DNA from: Actinostola sp. cb2023
Lineage: Eukaryota; Cnidaria; Anthozoa; Actiniaria; Actinostolidae
Assembly: GCA_033675265.1 (NCBI GenBank)
Contig: JAUJYZ010001255.1
Location: 31,665 to 95,664, forward strand
Direction of reading: 5' to 3'
Length of the DNA stretch: 64,000 nucleotides
Notes under the pieces: model-generated
What the model was told of the DNA's origin: nothing
Database searches by the model: none
The model's input: the letters and a program-made list of their open reading frames with translations, nothing else
Made by a program: the position numbers and the translations under genes
In this document: one piece after another, positions 27,953 through 39,765 of the stretch
Layout of the letters: each line of letters begins with the position of its first letter
How positions within the stretch are numbered: position 1 is the stretch's first letter

Positions 27953-29145
27953 TTATACAAAGTTGAGTCACATAATATTCTCTCAGTTTATCCTCAGTGT
28001 CCTCTCCTCTTCAGAAACTAAATTCTCTCTGACATGAAATTTTGGGTGTGAGTGTGATATGATAAATCGATGTCATAGAATCTGAGGCTTTGTCTTCTTT
28101 ATCTTGTAATCCATGCGTAACTGACACTATGAGTAGTTCTTCTCAAGCTAGCAACGCGCGCGCGCGTGGTACAAACTTCCCTCGTTCTAGTCATCGGGGG
28201 GAAAACGCCAGCTTCTCGCAATCGCTATCTCGACCTCGATACGTACTTGCGCTCTCCACTATAGCGCTACAGATATGTATGTGCCTCCCGCTATTTATAT
28301 ATACACAGGCCAAGACCGTGCCTTTTATCGAGCGGATTATACAATGGACGTTTTTGTTCGCTAACCTCCCTCCCCGCGCTTTGCGTGACTCGTTGAGGTT
28401 GCGTGACTTTGACTTGTACGATTGTTTGATATCCATCATTTGAAGTACACGCAACTCATTAGGCGCCATCAAGGTTATCATCCAGACAGCTCGTATTCTG
28501 TTGATAACGTGACATTGTATCAATTTGTTTGGTCCTAATCAATGACAGCCGCACGCAAATAGCAAACGTAGCTAATCAGTGACAGTAAAACCCCGCTATC
28601 TCAAACATGAGACATCAGTAGTTCGAGATATAGAATGTGTAAATTGAATTTACATGGTGTTGGATATTTACACATTTAATTTAGACACTAATTTACACCG
28701 ACCGGCCAAGAGCGTGAGTTTCAGTGTTTCATGCTACTACACTTGCTATTATATTTTGGGCTCCTGATTTTATATACAGCGATTTGTAAAAATTCTGTAA
28801 AATCCCACTATATCGATATCTCAATATATAGTAATTTGCATAATCCTAATTCTTTGATTTTAGCTATTGTTAAACCTGAATCTAAACCCAAGTAACCTTT
28901 GTAGTATGTATGTGGAAAAAAATTTGAAAAAATGGAACTTTAGAGGGCATATTCATCAATTTTATGATGGAAATTACCCACAATGCACCCGATATATTGC
29001 GCGCTTTGATTGGTCGAGGGCCGTGTGTTTAAATTAGAGTACAGGACGTCACAAAATCTCAAAATTAAAATATTATATAAACAAATAGATTTCATTTTGA
29101 TGCGACAGCTAGCTTGTTGCATAAACATGCCGTGAACCTATTTGG

Positions 29146-29304
29146 TCGAATGATAGTCCAAAGACTCAGCAAGACCAGTACAACGTATTTTGCTTTTAGT
29201 GACTATATTTCGGCTAGCCAGACTATATATAAAATATATATATATGAAATAAATATACAAACTACGTTGTACTGGTCTTGCTGAGTCTTTGGACTATCAT
29301 TCGA
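29146..29304. mobile_element. Foldback element
   Basis: tcgaatgatagtccaaagac then tcagcaagaccagtacaacg pairs perfectly with cgttgtactggtcttgctga and gtctttggactatcattcga. Arms are about 42 bp. The loop contains actatatttcggctagccag; a related string occurs near 63428-63447. Confidence 0.85.
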
Positions 29305-29421
29305 TTATATATACTTTTGACCATTTAGATCTATCATAGATTCAGCGTTTTCTCGGGCAGGGTATTCGTATACAGCTCTTGCTACTTTTGAAGGCCTATT
29401 TGAAAATGATTGTGTAAAGCG

Positions 29422-29509
29422 CGTCAAAATGTCAGTGGTGAGAACAACAGTCACGCCACTCGACTTCGTCTCATGGCGTCCTTTTTTGTTCTCACCACAT
29501 TTTGACGTC
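29422..29509. mobile_element. Short foldback element
   Basis: cgtcaaaatgtcagtggtga then gaacaac pairs with gttctcaccacattttgacg. Confidence 0.65.
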
Positions 29510-30055
29510 ATCTGTGCATCTATAAGAGTACAGAGATGGAATCTATTTGTTTAACGCTCAATTACAGAATTCCCTTCCCGCTCATTACTCGGGCTACCTG
29601 GGTACTTGCCCGGGGACTCTTGGTGCTATCGATCGATTCTAGTTCCATTGCCTTGACTTCCCTCGTGATGAATATTTTTGCACAGTGACTTACAATTTCC
29701 CTCGCCCCTACTCCCCTCCCTCTAAAATATTCGACAACATGCATGACGTCACATACTGTAATATTGCCTCAGGACGACAATATTGTTGTATTTATTAGGC
29801 TTGCACTCTGAAATATACATAAAGACCCATAAACATAAACAGCTAACAATATAGCCAACAGAATCCTTCAATGTCTGGACTCGAGACACTTTATACTTGA
29901 ATTTATGACAAAACTATTCATGCCGTATTTGTGTGACATATTAAGTCCCCCACCCCCTACCCTGTTGGGATTTTACGAGTGCGCAAAAACACTCTCGCTG
30001 TACATTTGGGTAATTTGGGTACGGGATCTTTATTTGTATCAGTATTAAAAGCCAG

Positions 30056-30134
30056 GCTTTGACGGAGGAAGCTGTTTGTAACACACTCAAGAATGCGGAG
30101 GGAAATAAAATTCTCAAGCTCAGCTTATATCAAG
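30056..30134 (+). other. Exon-like segment, gene unknown
   Basis: A 79-bp stretch sits between an acceptor (aaaagccag) and a good donor (gtaaga). It is open as ALTEEAVCNTLKNAEGNKIL and onward. It could be an exon of a diverged or decayed gene between genes 1 and 2. No homology is recognised. Confidence 0.25.
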
Positions 30135-32273
30135 GTAAGACGATGCGAAGTATTTAACCCATAGGTCAAAATTACTAAGCAAACCAAATGCTATTTACTC
30201 ATTCAACAATCATTCTCGACGCTGCTGTCAGTTTATTGTCTCGCACGTGAAATTACCATCTTATCTCGTTTACTGGACGCGAGAAGCATTTCTCTTCCGA
30301 CAAGTCGATTTGCTGAAGGTTTCTCAAGGTATGTCTGTATGTATCGAAGCTGTTTTCCACGATTAAGGTTCTCAAGTAGAAAATAGGTTCGTAATTAGCG
30401 GCCTTTGTGAGTTATTTGCTTTGCAATCAGCTCCAGTAAACCAGCCAAAACCACAATATGCCAAATCAGCCACTGTCTTGCTGATTAATCATGTCCCAGT
30501 TTGCTTCAAAACGAAGCACTTTAGATGGATTGCAAATATGTGGGAAGACTGACTTGATTGTTTAATAGTTATTATATCTCGTGACGGTCAGAATTAAGTG
30601 GAAGAAATTCTAGAAATGCTTAGTACCTGTGGTGAACCCTTATATATATATATCATATGAGTAAAACTTTAGTGAATCAATAAATATCCGGGGGGAGCTT
30701 GTCAAAACCCGCTGTAAACGAGCCAACAACACTGACCCCACCTAACAACACAGGTCAGGTCGCGTTACGACTTGGACTATTTTAAAATTGGCACTGCACA
30801 TGACGCATATTGCTAGAGATTATGTTCTGAGAACTACCACGAACTGATGTCTCTCTAGCTAAGTTTAAGGAGTATTCTGAGAACTGCCATGAACTGACGT
30901 CTTTCTACGTCAAAGACTATTCTGAGAAATGCCACGAAATTCCTTTCCGAAAGTGTTTCGCAATGGCTAAAGTTTTCCGCATTTTAAAAGCGTTTCGTCA
31001 CTTTTAAAAACGCAATGTATTTTCCAAATCGTACATAAACTTTTGCAGTAACAGGATGTTGTGTTGATGGAAGTTCCAACAAGAGAACAAGCCAGAGCAA
31101 GCAGAACAGCGAATACAATACAGTCACGATCGAACTGCGCTCTTCCAAAAGGACCAAAAGAGAAAAGCATGGTATTAAAACCGGAGGTGCCGAAAAAATG
31201 CGCGTATTCTGCCAGAATTTCGGCTTGATCGACCAGTTCTCACGATGCGTGCACCTCGGGCGTGCACGTGAGTCGAGGTATTCCTTACAGAAGAAAAGGA
31301 TTTAAATTCATGCTAAATAGTTTAGTAACCTGAGGATGCCCGGGATTTGCAAGGGAAATTTAAAAAAATACGTCACGAAAATTAATTACTCCGCAATATT
31401 AAATTGACACATTACGTTATTTTGTCAAATATTTTATGATAAGCTTCTTTTAACAGTATCCATGTTTTTTCAAAATAATTGTCTATTTATAAAGGATACA
31501 TTTTTTTCGCGAGAATTGATCGTGCAATCTTTACAGCAGGGGGTAGACGGATTACAAGCACTAAAACGTCGTCACACGACGTGTTGAAATGTCATGATTG
31601 CGTTACCTGCGTGACAAACTGCAAGGTCATCGACGTTGATTATTTTTATTGATTTAGGACTTATTGGCTCTTTAGTGTGTCTTTAACAAGATAAAAACTA
31701 AGAAATATTGCCAAAATCATTAGAGTTTTGTAATCAAATTGTACTGTATTAGTCTATACAGTGGGTGTGTATTGTCTAGCGTCGTCGTCGACATAAATAA
31801 GCATCGGGAAAGATTTAGTCAGCTAGAATTTCTCTGGCACGCCCCCACATTCTAGTACATACAAACATGGGCTCAAATTCAAGGTTTTTTGCAATTTTCC
31901 TCGTATAAATGCATATAACTAAAATGTTAACGACGGATTTAGTTTGTTTGATCTTTCGTGGACCATATTATTCGGTTATAATTGAAATTCGATGCAAAAA
32001 AGTACCGTATTTTTTTAGTTGAATGGGTCTACCTTACAAGAGAATTGGCGTGACATGACCTCAAACGTGGCCTGTCAGCCCACAAAAATAGCTTTTATTG
32101 AAACTACACAGGCCTAGTCACGAAATTAACTACGGATTAGCATAGCCCGCTCTTTTATGGACATTTTGATACCAAATACATGTTAGTTCGTAAAATTTTC
32201 GCACCGTATTTCGGCCAGTTTTTATAGAGTCCCATACAGAGTATATACACAACAGCCTCGAAGCTCTTCCTAG

Positions 32274-32518
32274 TATTTATATCTATTGATCATTGTATTA
32301 TTTTGGCTCGATGTAAACTCCTGGTCATTCAAAAATATGATGTGTCAGGCTTCTCTGGTGTTGTTAGTATGACTATTGATCACAGCATAGTTAAAGATCA
32401 CAGCTTGTGCCTTCGCCGTTGCACAAACAAAACTGATGAATCTGAGGGAACTGATAGCGCTAGCGGTGAAAATACTCAATGCAAAGCAGTGGTGAACCCT
32501 TTTTCCATGCACAATTAA
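32274..32518 (+). other. Possible terminal exon, gene unknown
   Basis: After a pyrimidine-rich acceptor (cgaagctcttcctag) a frame runs through DVSGFSGVVSMTIDHS, SLCLRRCTNKTDE and CKAVVNPFSMHN to TAA. It accepts the phase left by the 30056-30134 segment. Codon content looks coding and cysteines are present. I do not recognise the family. Confidence 0.25.
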
Positions 32519-32965
32519 TGTAACAAGTAAGTGTTATATATGTCGATGTATTAATCACGGCATGTAATCAGTATAAAAGCAATAATCTATGACTGATTTG
32601 GGGATTTCGTGGGGGGGAGGGGAGGGGGTCAAGCGAAAATATAAATTAAACTGAAGTACATATTGCATATTATATATATAATATTAATATACCGAAGTGA
32701 AAAACAATCAGAAACTGACAGAAAAAAAAGAAGAATAAAAATTCGAAGGGATTCGCAGGGGCTAGGACCGAAAAGACCAAAAATGTTCCAATTTGTAGGC
32801 AAATCTTTTCGAAGATTTGATTTGCGAAAGTAATTTTTATGTCAAATTTGGTGGTAGTAATCAAGGAAAACATTATGAATTTTTTTTGAAATGGCTGCTT
32901 TGTAAATATATTTTGGTAATCAAATGAACTCAAAGGCAAAAACACATCGATTGTAACGGTTGTTC

Positions 32966-33080
32966 ATTTCATTCATTCATTCATTCAGTACTTCCTTCAT
33001 TCATTCATTCATTCATTGAGCGTCTTGTTCATTGATTGATTCATTGATTCATTGATTCATTCATTGATTCATTCATTCTG
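32966..33080. repeat. (CATT)n/(GATTCATT)n microsatellite
   Basis: cattcattcattcattcag and several tcattgattcattgattc runs. Confidence 0.8.
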
Positions 33081-33504
33081 TCTTTCTTTCTGTTGTATAC
33101 TGCTTTATTTCAATGTTCGTTTTTCATTTCTAGGGTTGTGAGCGAGTTTTCTCAGTTCTGACAGCCTTTTGTGAAATTCCATCCATTTTGCATGTGCACT
33201 TTTCTTTCTTAATTTTCCCATTTATACAATTGTTTTTTATATAATAAACACGTTTGGGGGGTAAAATTATTGACAATAGATCGATTGTGATAGATGAACA
33301 AAACATCGAAAGCAAACATGCACACCCCATCCGGTTTGATAGCTATGTTATTGTGATTGCTGATAAAGTAAAGAGGATATTCTCCTTAAATACGCGTATC
33401 TATTCTTCGCTTGCTTTTCTTACACGAAAATAATAATAGCGAGAATTCTGTCACGAACTGCATGAAGAGAACACAAATGAGTCTTTAGGCGTCATTTCGG
33501 TAAC

Positions 33505-34110
33505 AAAATTCCTAAATTTGGTAACGAAATTCCATATTTGGTAATGCAATTCCATATTTGGAAACGAAATTCCATATTTGGTAACGAAATTCCATATTTG
33601 GTAATGCAATTCCATATTTGGTAACGAGATTCCATATTTGGTAATGCAATTCCATATTTGGTAATGCAATTCCATATTTGGTAACCAAATTCCATATTTG
33701 GTAACCAAATTCTTTTATGGCAACAAATTTCCGTATTTGGTAACAACATTCCATATTTGGCAGATGGATACTGTACGTGTTCTCTATTCGGTAACAAAAT
33801 TCCTAAATTTGGAAACGAAATTCCATATTTGGTAATTCAATTCCATATTTGGTAACGAAATTCCATATTTGGTAATGCAATTCCATATTTGGAAACGAAA
33901 TTCCATATTTGGTAACGAAATTCCATATTTGGTAATGCAATTCCATATTTGGTAACGAGATTCCATATTTGGTAATGCAATTCCATATTTGGTAATGCAA
34001 TTCCATATTTGGTAACCAAATTCCATATTTGGTAACCAAATTCTTTTATGGCAACAAATTTCCGTATTTGGTAACAACATTCCATATTTGGCAGATGGAT
34101 ACTGTACGTG
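33505..34110. repeat. 20-bp minisatellite, array duplicated, just upstream of gene 2
   Basis: Units of ttccatatttggtaacgaaa (variant ggtaatgcaa). Two blocks (33505-33780 and 33795-34110) share the same unit order and the same exit sequence, cagatggatactgtacgtgt, which shows a block duplication. The array ends about 100 bp before the gene 2 ATG. The repetitive Trp/Ile/Tyr-rich frames are not genes. Confidence 0.9.
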
Positions 34111-34210
34111 TTCTCTATTGTTCTCTTATCTCCAAGAATGCATATACACAATGAACGATAGTGATATTTAGATGGTGTTTCTTGGTATTTTGTAGGTAAT
34201 ATTCTCTGCG

Positions 34211-37200
34211 ATGTTGGATTCCAGGAGTCTTGTTTGCATTGTGCTACTTTATTTATCTCTGCTATCAGTGGATGCCGGAAGTGCGTCCGTTACGACCCCA
34301 GTCTTAAGTACGTAATCAGTTATGTATGTTGATTGTTGTTATTGTGATGTAATTTCTGGTCTTTAGAAAATTCGAAATTAGAGAATATTTAATTCATTCA
34401 TTGTGTGTGCTTTCTTTCTTCCTTTCTTCTTTCGTTTATTTCTCTTCCTCAGTTACCTTCGATTCTCACGTTGTAAACTCTTTCTTTCTTTCTCTCTTTC
34501 TTTACTGTACTGTTTCTCTTGCTTTCTTTTCTTCCACTCCATCATTTTCTCCAAACGAACGTTGATTGATTGTAAACCTTATCCATTTTCAATTAAATTG
34601 TAGCATCAACCAGTAATGCTCCAACGGCAACTACGTCAGTGACTTCACCAACGTATTCAAGCTCATGCAACACTATTTCAACTAACAGCACGTTTTCTAC
34701 ATCATGCATAGAAGGAACGGTTAGTGTTGCAGTAACGACAGCAATTTCACAAATATCCAACACAACATCAATATCTTCATCTGTGGAACCGGCATCGACA
34801 CCAGCAGAATATAACATCAGTTCGGTTGAGGCAACTGTGACATCTTCATCATCAGTACCGAGTGTGGCTAGCACAAGTGGTACAGAGTCGACAACATCAT
34901 CTTTACCTGTGGCACCGACTTCACCAGCAGAATCTAGCACAAGTGTGGTTGAGGCAGCTGCTGCATCTTCATCTTCAGTGCCGAGTGTGGCTAGTACAAG
35001 TATTACAGAGTTGACAACATCATCTTTTCTTGTGGCACCATCTTCACCAGCAGAATCTAGCACAAGTGTGGTTGAGGCAACTGCTGCATTTTCATCTTCA
35101 GTGCCGAGTGTGGCTAGTACAAGTATATTACAGAGTTGACAACATCATCTTTTCTTGTGGCACCATCTTCACCAGCAGAATCTAGCACAAGTGTGGTTGA
35201 GGCAACTGCTGCATCTCCATCTTCAGTGCCGAGTGTGGCTAGTACAAGTATTACAGAGTTGACAACATCATCAACTCTTGTGGCACCGACTTCACCAGCA
35301 GAATCTAGCACCAGTTCGGTTGAGGCAACTGCTGCATCTCCATCATCAGTGCCGAGTGTGGCTAGTACAAGTATTACAGAGTCGACAACATCATCTCTCG
35401 TGGCACCATCTTCACCAGCAGAATCTAGCACAAGTGTGGTTGAGGCAACTGCTGCATCTCCATCATCAGTGCCGAGTGTGGCTAGCACAAGTATTATAGA
35501 GTCGACACATCATCATCTCTCTGTGGCACCGACACCAGCAGAATCTAGCACAAGTGTGGTTGAGGCAACTGCTGCATCTTCATCTTCAGTGCCGAGTGTA
35601 GCTAGTACAAGTATTATAGAGTCGACACCATCATCTTCTCCTGTGGTACCGACACCAGCAGAATCAAGCACAGGCGTAAAGTCGCCTAGTTATTCAGTTA
35701 AGGAGACTACGACATCTACTGCACCTACAGTACCGACTACAAGTACCACAACAATTCTAACATCGACAACTGCGTCTGTGGTAAGGACTTCGCCAGCTCC
35801 TAGCTCAAGTTCCTCAGTTTCGTCAGCTAGGACGTCATCAGTCCTTCAAGAAACAAGTACAGTTATTGTTCCTGTAACTCCATCGTCGTCCTCGGAAATC
35901 AAAGTTACACCATCGTCATCTTTTCCACCACCAATATCTCCATCAGCCTCCCCAACTCCAACTCCAACTCCAACTCCAACTCCAACTCCAACTCCCACTT
36001 ACACCCCAACTGTAACAATTGTCATAACCTTCAAAATCTCTTGGACACAGTTCTGCCCTCTTAAAGAAACCTTCCGCAAAAAACTTGCCAAGTTACTCTT
36101 TGAACAAGACGAAAATAAAGTAACTCATACAGTTTCTCCTTCAAGGATACGTTTCGTTAATGTCGAGGGACGCTGCGCTGCCTTCGCTGATGATTCTGAG
36201 AACGCCGTGGTAGAGTTTTACGTCACAGATAAAGAAGGTTCAAAAGCTGACGTAAAACTGACCAATAAGGCCTATGAGATTCTAGATAATTACGTTAAAA
36301 ACGACAGGATGGCGGAATTGGATCCGAAGTTCGCTGGAAAGGTATAGAAATATTTGACTGAATGTTTTCCCCTATTTTGTAGATGCCACACCCCTTCCAT
36401 GGTCCAACCAACAATATCAATGGCCAAGAATGGAATCGCAATGCTTTCTCTGTGTCTTTCTAGGTCAAATCTCTGCAAATAAAAGGAACAGAAGCTCCTA
36501 CAGCAAGGAGATCTCTCCTTTTTACAGAAAATGAAAGACTTCTAATGGGAATAGCAGCCGCTGTGGGCGTTATACTTTTCATTGTCCTGATCTTTGTATG
36601 TAAAGTAAGTTTTAAAGACACCACAAGCAAGTAACTCCATGACATATGGGTATCTGGAAGGGCCGGGCGCTTTTTACAGGAGGGGAACGTCCCGTTAGCG
36701 GGCACACTGGCCTTGGGATGGGAGGTTACTGAAAGCAATGTTTTAGTGGAGAAAGGCCGGTGTAACGTTAAGGACCTTTACGATGTGTCCGCTTACATAG
36801 GAAGTCAGCCATGTTCGGACTGCATTTCTTCTTGACCTACCATGATTCATTGCGCGGCTCACTGATCTTCCAGTCCCGGAGACATCATTTTAGAACAAGC
36901 TGTATTTTATTTCTATATGTTTGGAATAGGCTGCCGTCAAGAAAGCAAGGACACGTGGACGAGGTCTTACCGATTTGTCAGTTGATTCTGAACATAGTCA
37001 AGCACCGCAAGATCACATAGACAGCAGCGCGGAGACAAAAGTGGAAATTAGACCTCCCCCCTCGTACGACTCTGAATTTCCCGAAACGTCCAAAGACGTT
37101 GGCGATAATGACGACGATGAGAATAAATGTCCGTTGGCTGAATCCGAAAGGTCATCGATTGATGAATTAGAGCTCGATAGGCCGACAGAGGGCGTGTCGG

Positions 37201-39653
37201 CAGCTAATCCCGCTTTCGTTCACGAAGAGGATGAAACGAAGCAAGGTTTGTGTCTACGCATGCGCAACCAAACATGGTACCGTTTAAGAGTTGGGCGGGG
37301 CCTACCTATTTACTCACAAACCTTGTACCTAATATACGTGTTAACTTATAGATGTGTCCGTAGGAGGGGAGGATTTTGTGCCTGCTAGCTTATGAGCATT
37401 ATCTGTATTAGATCAGATACGAGAAAGATTATATGGTAATTTGTCGCTTGGTAATTGTTAGTAATGTAGTTTGTAAGGTTTTCTCAAGCGTAAAAAGACT
37501 CAGAAAAAATACTGAGCCCAGACGGGATTTGAACCCGTGACCTCCTGGATACTAGTCAGGCGCTCTAACCACTGAGCCACTGGGAAACTCATGTGATTAA
37601 GCAGGTCTTGGTTCGTATTAATACCCAGGTCACTTGGGACGTACTATCCAGTACGATCAGCTAAGCGGAAGAAATCTGTCAGATCTAAGTTGTTTGTAAG
37701 TTAGATGGTAATTTGTCGCTTGGTAATTGTTAGTAATGTAGTTTGTAAGGTTTTCTCAAGCGTAAAAAGACTCAGAAAAAATACTGAGCCCAGACGGGAC
37801 AAACTACATTACTAACAATACTCCAGTTTCGCGTTGTTTAGCGATGACCGCTGTCCATGACAAAAGACGCATTTGTACAGGCTTAGCCTCGATTCAGAAA
37901 CCAGTCCGTGCAATTCAAAAATGTTTCTATTGTTGCATGTCAACATTTTTTCGTGTTCTCGTTGATATTTGTGAATAATTTACACCGACTCGAGGCTAAG
38001 CCTGTACAAGTGCGTCTGTTGTCAATAAGTACAGCGGTTTTACAGCGGTATCTGTGAATGCGAAAAGGGACTATTACCAAGCGACAAATTACCGCTTAGC
38101 TGATCGTACAGTGTACGTCCTAAGTGACCTGGGTATTAATACGAACCAAGACCTGCTTAATCACATGAGTTCCCAGTGGCTCAGTGATTAGAGCGCCTGA
38201 CTAGTATCCAGGAGGTCACGGGCTCGGTATTTTGCCGAGTCTTTTTACGCTTGACGAGAAAGATTGTTTCATCCGATATCAAAACACCGAGTATAGTGGG
38301 TAAAAAAAAACGAGGCGCAGCCGATCAGTCAAATGGTAGTTAAATACGTACGCCCTTCATGTTCAGTGAAGCATGCAAGTGAGAATTTTGTTGAACGGAA
38401 AGAGCGGAGAGGAACGGATCAGGGAGGAGGGAGAAACGGCTAAAATATAGAGGGAGGAGGGAGAAACAACCGAAAAAAACAGAGAGGAGGGAGAAAAATG
38501 GCCTAAGATTTAGGGAGGGTGGATATTTAAATGCCTGTTCCTCTCCGCTCCGGACATGACGTCTACTGAAATCAAACAATTGTTTGAGCATTTTAAGCGA
38601 GAGATCCCCCTCTAAAGGCCAGACTTCCCTTTAATCCAAGCAGAACTGATAAAAGGAGGTAGAGGACCACTGGATGATCACTGCTTATCTTAGATGTTCA
38701 CCGGCCTTAAAATGATCAGAGAGTTTATTGACGGGGTTCTGTGCTGCGCGCATAAGAGTTAAAAAAAAAAAGACTAAAAACCTTTTTCAATCTATCTCAT
38801 GGCAAAAATAAATGAAGTTTCCAGTTTGAAACTCTCTTTGTTGTAGAACAAACGGACGCAAAGACGAAGTCCGAAGATAACCAACAGAATGCGCTTCCAC
38901 AGGATGAACAACCCAAAACGGATCAACTAAAGAAAGACGTGGAAACCGAGGAGCTCAAACAAGAAGGCGAAGACAACAAAATAGAAGATAAGAAAGAAAT
39001 TGAGAACAAGAAAGAGGAAGTCGGAGGCGAGAAGGACGATGAAGATGAAAAACAAGACCAAATGCAGGCCGCAGCGGTCAATTTGGGTTATGAGAACAGG
39101 GAGGAACCGGAGGAACCAGACTCGGTGAGAACAATAGTCCTCTTTAGCTTGCCTCCAGGGTCCGCGGAGGGGGGAGGGGCTGGTAGGGTTACAGTCCCAC
39201 CACTTTTTTTTCCACAGGTAGTAAAAATGTTAAGGGAATTTTAAAAACGGTATCGTCATTAATTGCGGAAGAAAAACTTTAAGCCTGCTCCGCGGGCCCT
39301 GGCCTCAATGTTTCCAGTGCTCTTGGGAATACCATTCTTTATTCAATCATAATCATAATCATAATCATATTCATAATAATAATCATAATCATAATAATAA
39401 TCATAATCATAATAATAATCATAATCATAATCATAATCATAATCATAGTAATAATCATAATCATAATCATAATCATAATCATAATCATAATCATAGTAAT
39501 AATAATCATAAACTTTATTTATGTTCAACAATGAGCAAGGAATGACATCGTGGTTTGCATAAAAACATTGAAGAAATCTAGTGATGGAAATTATGATTAG
39601 ACTTTGTTTTATTTGTATTTATATTTCAGACGATTGAAATGACAAGACTCTGA
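34211..39653 (+). CDS. Gene 2: transmembrane mucin-like protein with SEA-like module
   Basis: Six coding exons: 34211-34307, 34604-36341, 36464-36604, 36930-37245, 38847-39124 and 39630-39653. The product is about 863 aa once one 2-bp frame break is ignored. It has a signal peptide (LVCIVLLYLSLLSVDAG), a Ser/Thr/Pro/Ala-rich region with about seven tandem ~40-residue repeats (VAPTSPAESSTS...VPSVASTSI), a (PT)n stalk, and the SEA-like module (SWTQFC, RIRFVN, GRC, VVEFYVTD, FAGK). The transmembrane helix is LLMGIAAAVGVILFIVLIFVCK. The tail is acidic and Lys/Glu-rich, with a PPPSY WW-binding motif (37053-37067), NPAF (37206-37217) and NLGYENRE. The last exon encodes TIEMTRL. The layout matches MUC1-type transmembrane mucins. 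A role in surface mucus or glycocalyx is inferred. Confidence 0.75.
34830..35680 (+). repeat. Coding VNTR of gene 2 (mucin repeats)
   Basis: About seven units of 117-123 bp containing ccagcagaatctagcacaag, gtggttgaggcaactgctgc and gtgccgagtgtggctagtac. They encode dense Ser/Thr suited to O-glycosylation. One unit (about 35500-35530) has compensating indels that change SS to HHH locally. Confidence 0.85.
35121..35140 (+). pseudogene. 2-bp insertion breaking the gene 2 reading frame
   Basis: Here the unit reads agtatattacagagttgaca, where sister units read agtattacagagttgaca. The extra 2 bases bring TGA into frame at 35137-35139, while the downstream frame stays open for 1.2 kb into the SEA-like module. 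It may be an assembly error in a repeat or a null allele. Confidence 0.7.
37522..37594 (-). repeat. tRNA-like sequence (SINE head), degenerate
   Basis: On the minus strand it reads cagtggctcagtggttagag, cgcctgactagtatccagga and gtcacgggttcaaatcccgt. It has A-box and B-box (ggttcaaatcc) promoter blocks, and the loop ctagtat would give anticodon AGT (Thr). The outer acceptor pairs and one anticodon-stem pair do not match, so a tRNA-derived repeat is more likely than a working tRNA. Confidence 0.6.
38164..38222 (+). repeat. Second tRNA-like copy, opposite orientation, 3' part lost
   Basis: cccagtggctcagtgattag and agcgcctgactagtatccag match the 37522-37594 copy. The B-box region reads cacgggctcgg and then diverges. 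Confidence 0.6.
39341..39512. repeat. (AATCAT)n repeat in gene 2 last intron
   Basis: About 170 bp of aatcat/aataat units, about 120 bp before the terminal exon. The Tyr/Asp minus-strand frame is an artefact. Confidence 0.9.
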
Positions 39654-39765
39654 TATCCCATTGCATTGGTTGGATAATGATATGCATGGACAACCACGTT
39701 GTGATGATAAGAAGCGAAAGGACCAAAGAAATAGCCCTGAAGGAATTCTTATGTTGTGCTGTATA

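Larger units (their letters stand above)
25957..34210. other. Intergenic DNA between genes 1 and 2
   Basis: About 8.3 kb with minisatellites, foldback elements and two weak exon candidates (listed separately). No recognised gene. Confidence 0.4.
37432..38265. mobile_element. Composite foldback with tRNA-derived arms
   Basis: The left arm (about 37484-37670) and right arm (about 38070-38262) are inverted copies about 190 bp long. Each arm includes a tRNA-like segment. A block gtaatttgtcgcttggtaat... is repeated directly at 37435 and 37710. A different foldback (actccagtttcgcgttgttt ... ggcttagcctcg) sits in the middle, at about 37822-38060. A sister copy of that inner element is in gene 4 intron 3. 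Confidence 0.75.
37246..38846 (+). other. Gene 2 intron 4 carrying the tRNA-derived foldback
   Basis: A composite repeat fills 37432-38265. The rest, including ggagggagaaa repeats near 38420-38500, holds no exon. Confidence 0.6.

Noticed and set aside
28090..28443. 117-codon plus-strand frame
   Set aside because: No recognised motif, no exon context, overlapped by another frame on the opposite strand.
33451..34151. Minus-strand frames rich in YQIWN/TKYGI
   Set aside because: Products of the 20-bp minisatellite upstream of gene 2.
37522..37594. A working tRNA-Thr gene
   Set aside because: Acceptor-stem ends do not pair and a related copy sits in an inverted arm; a tRNA-derived repeat fits better.
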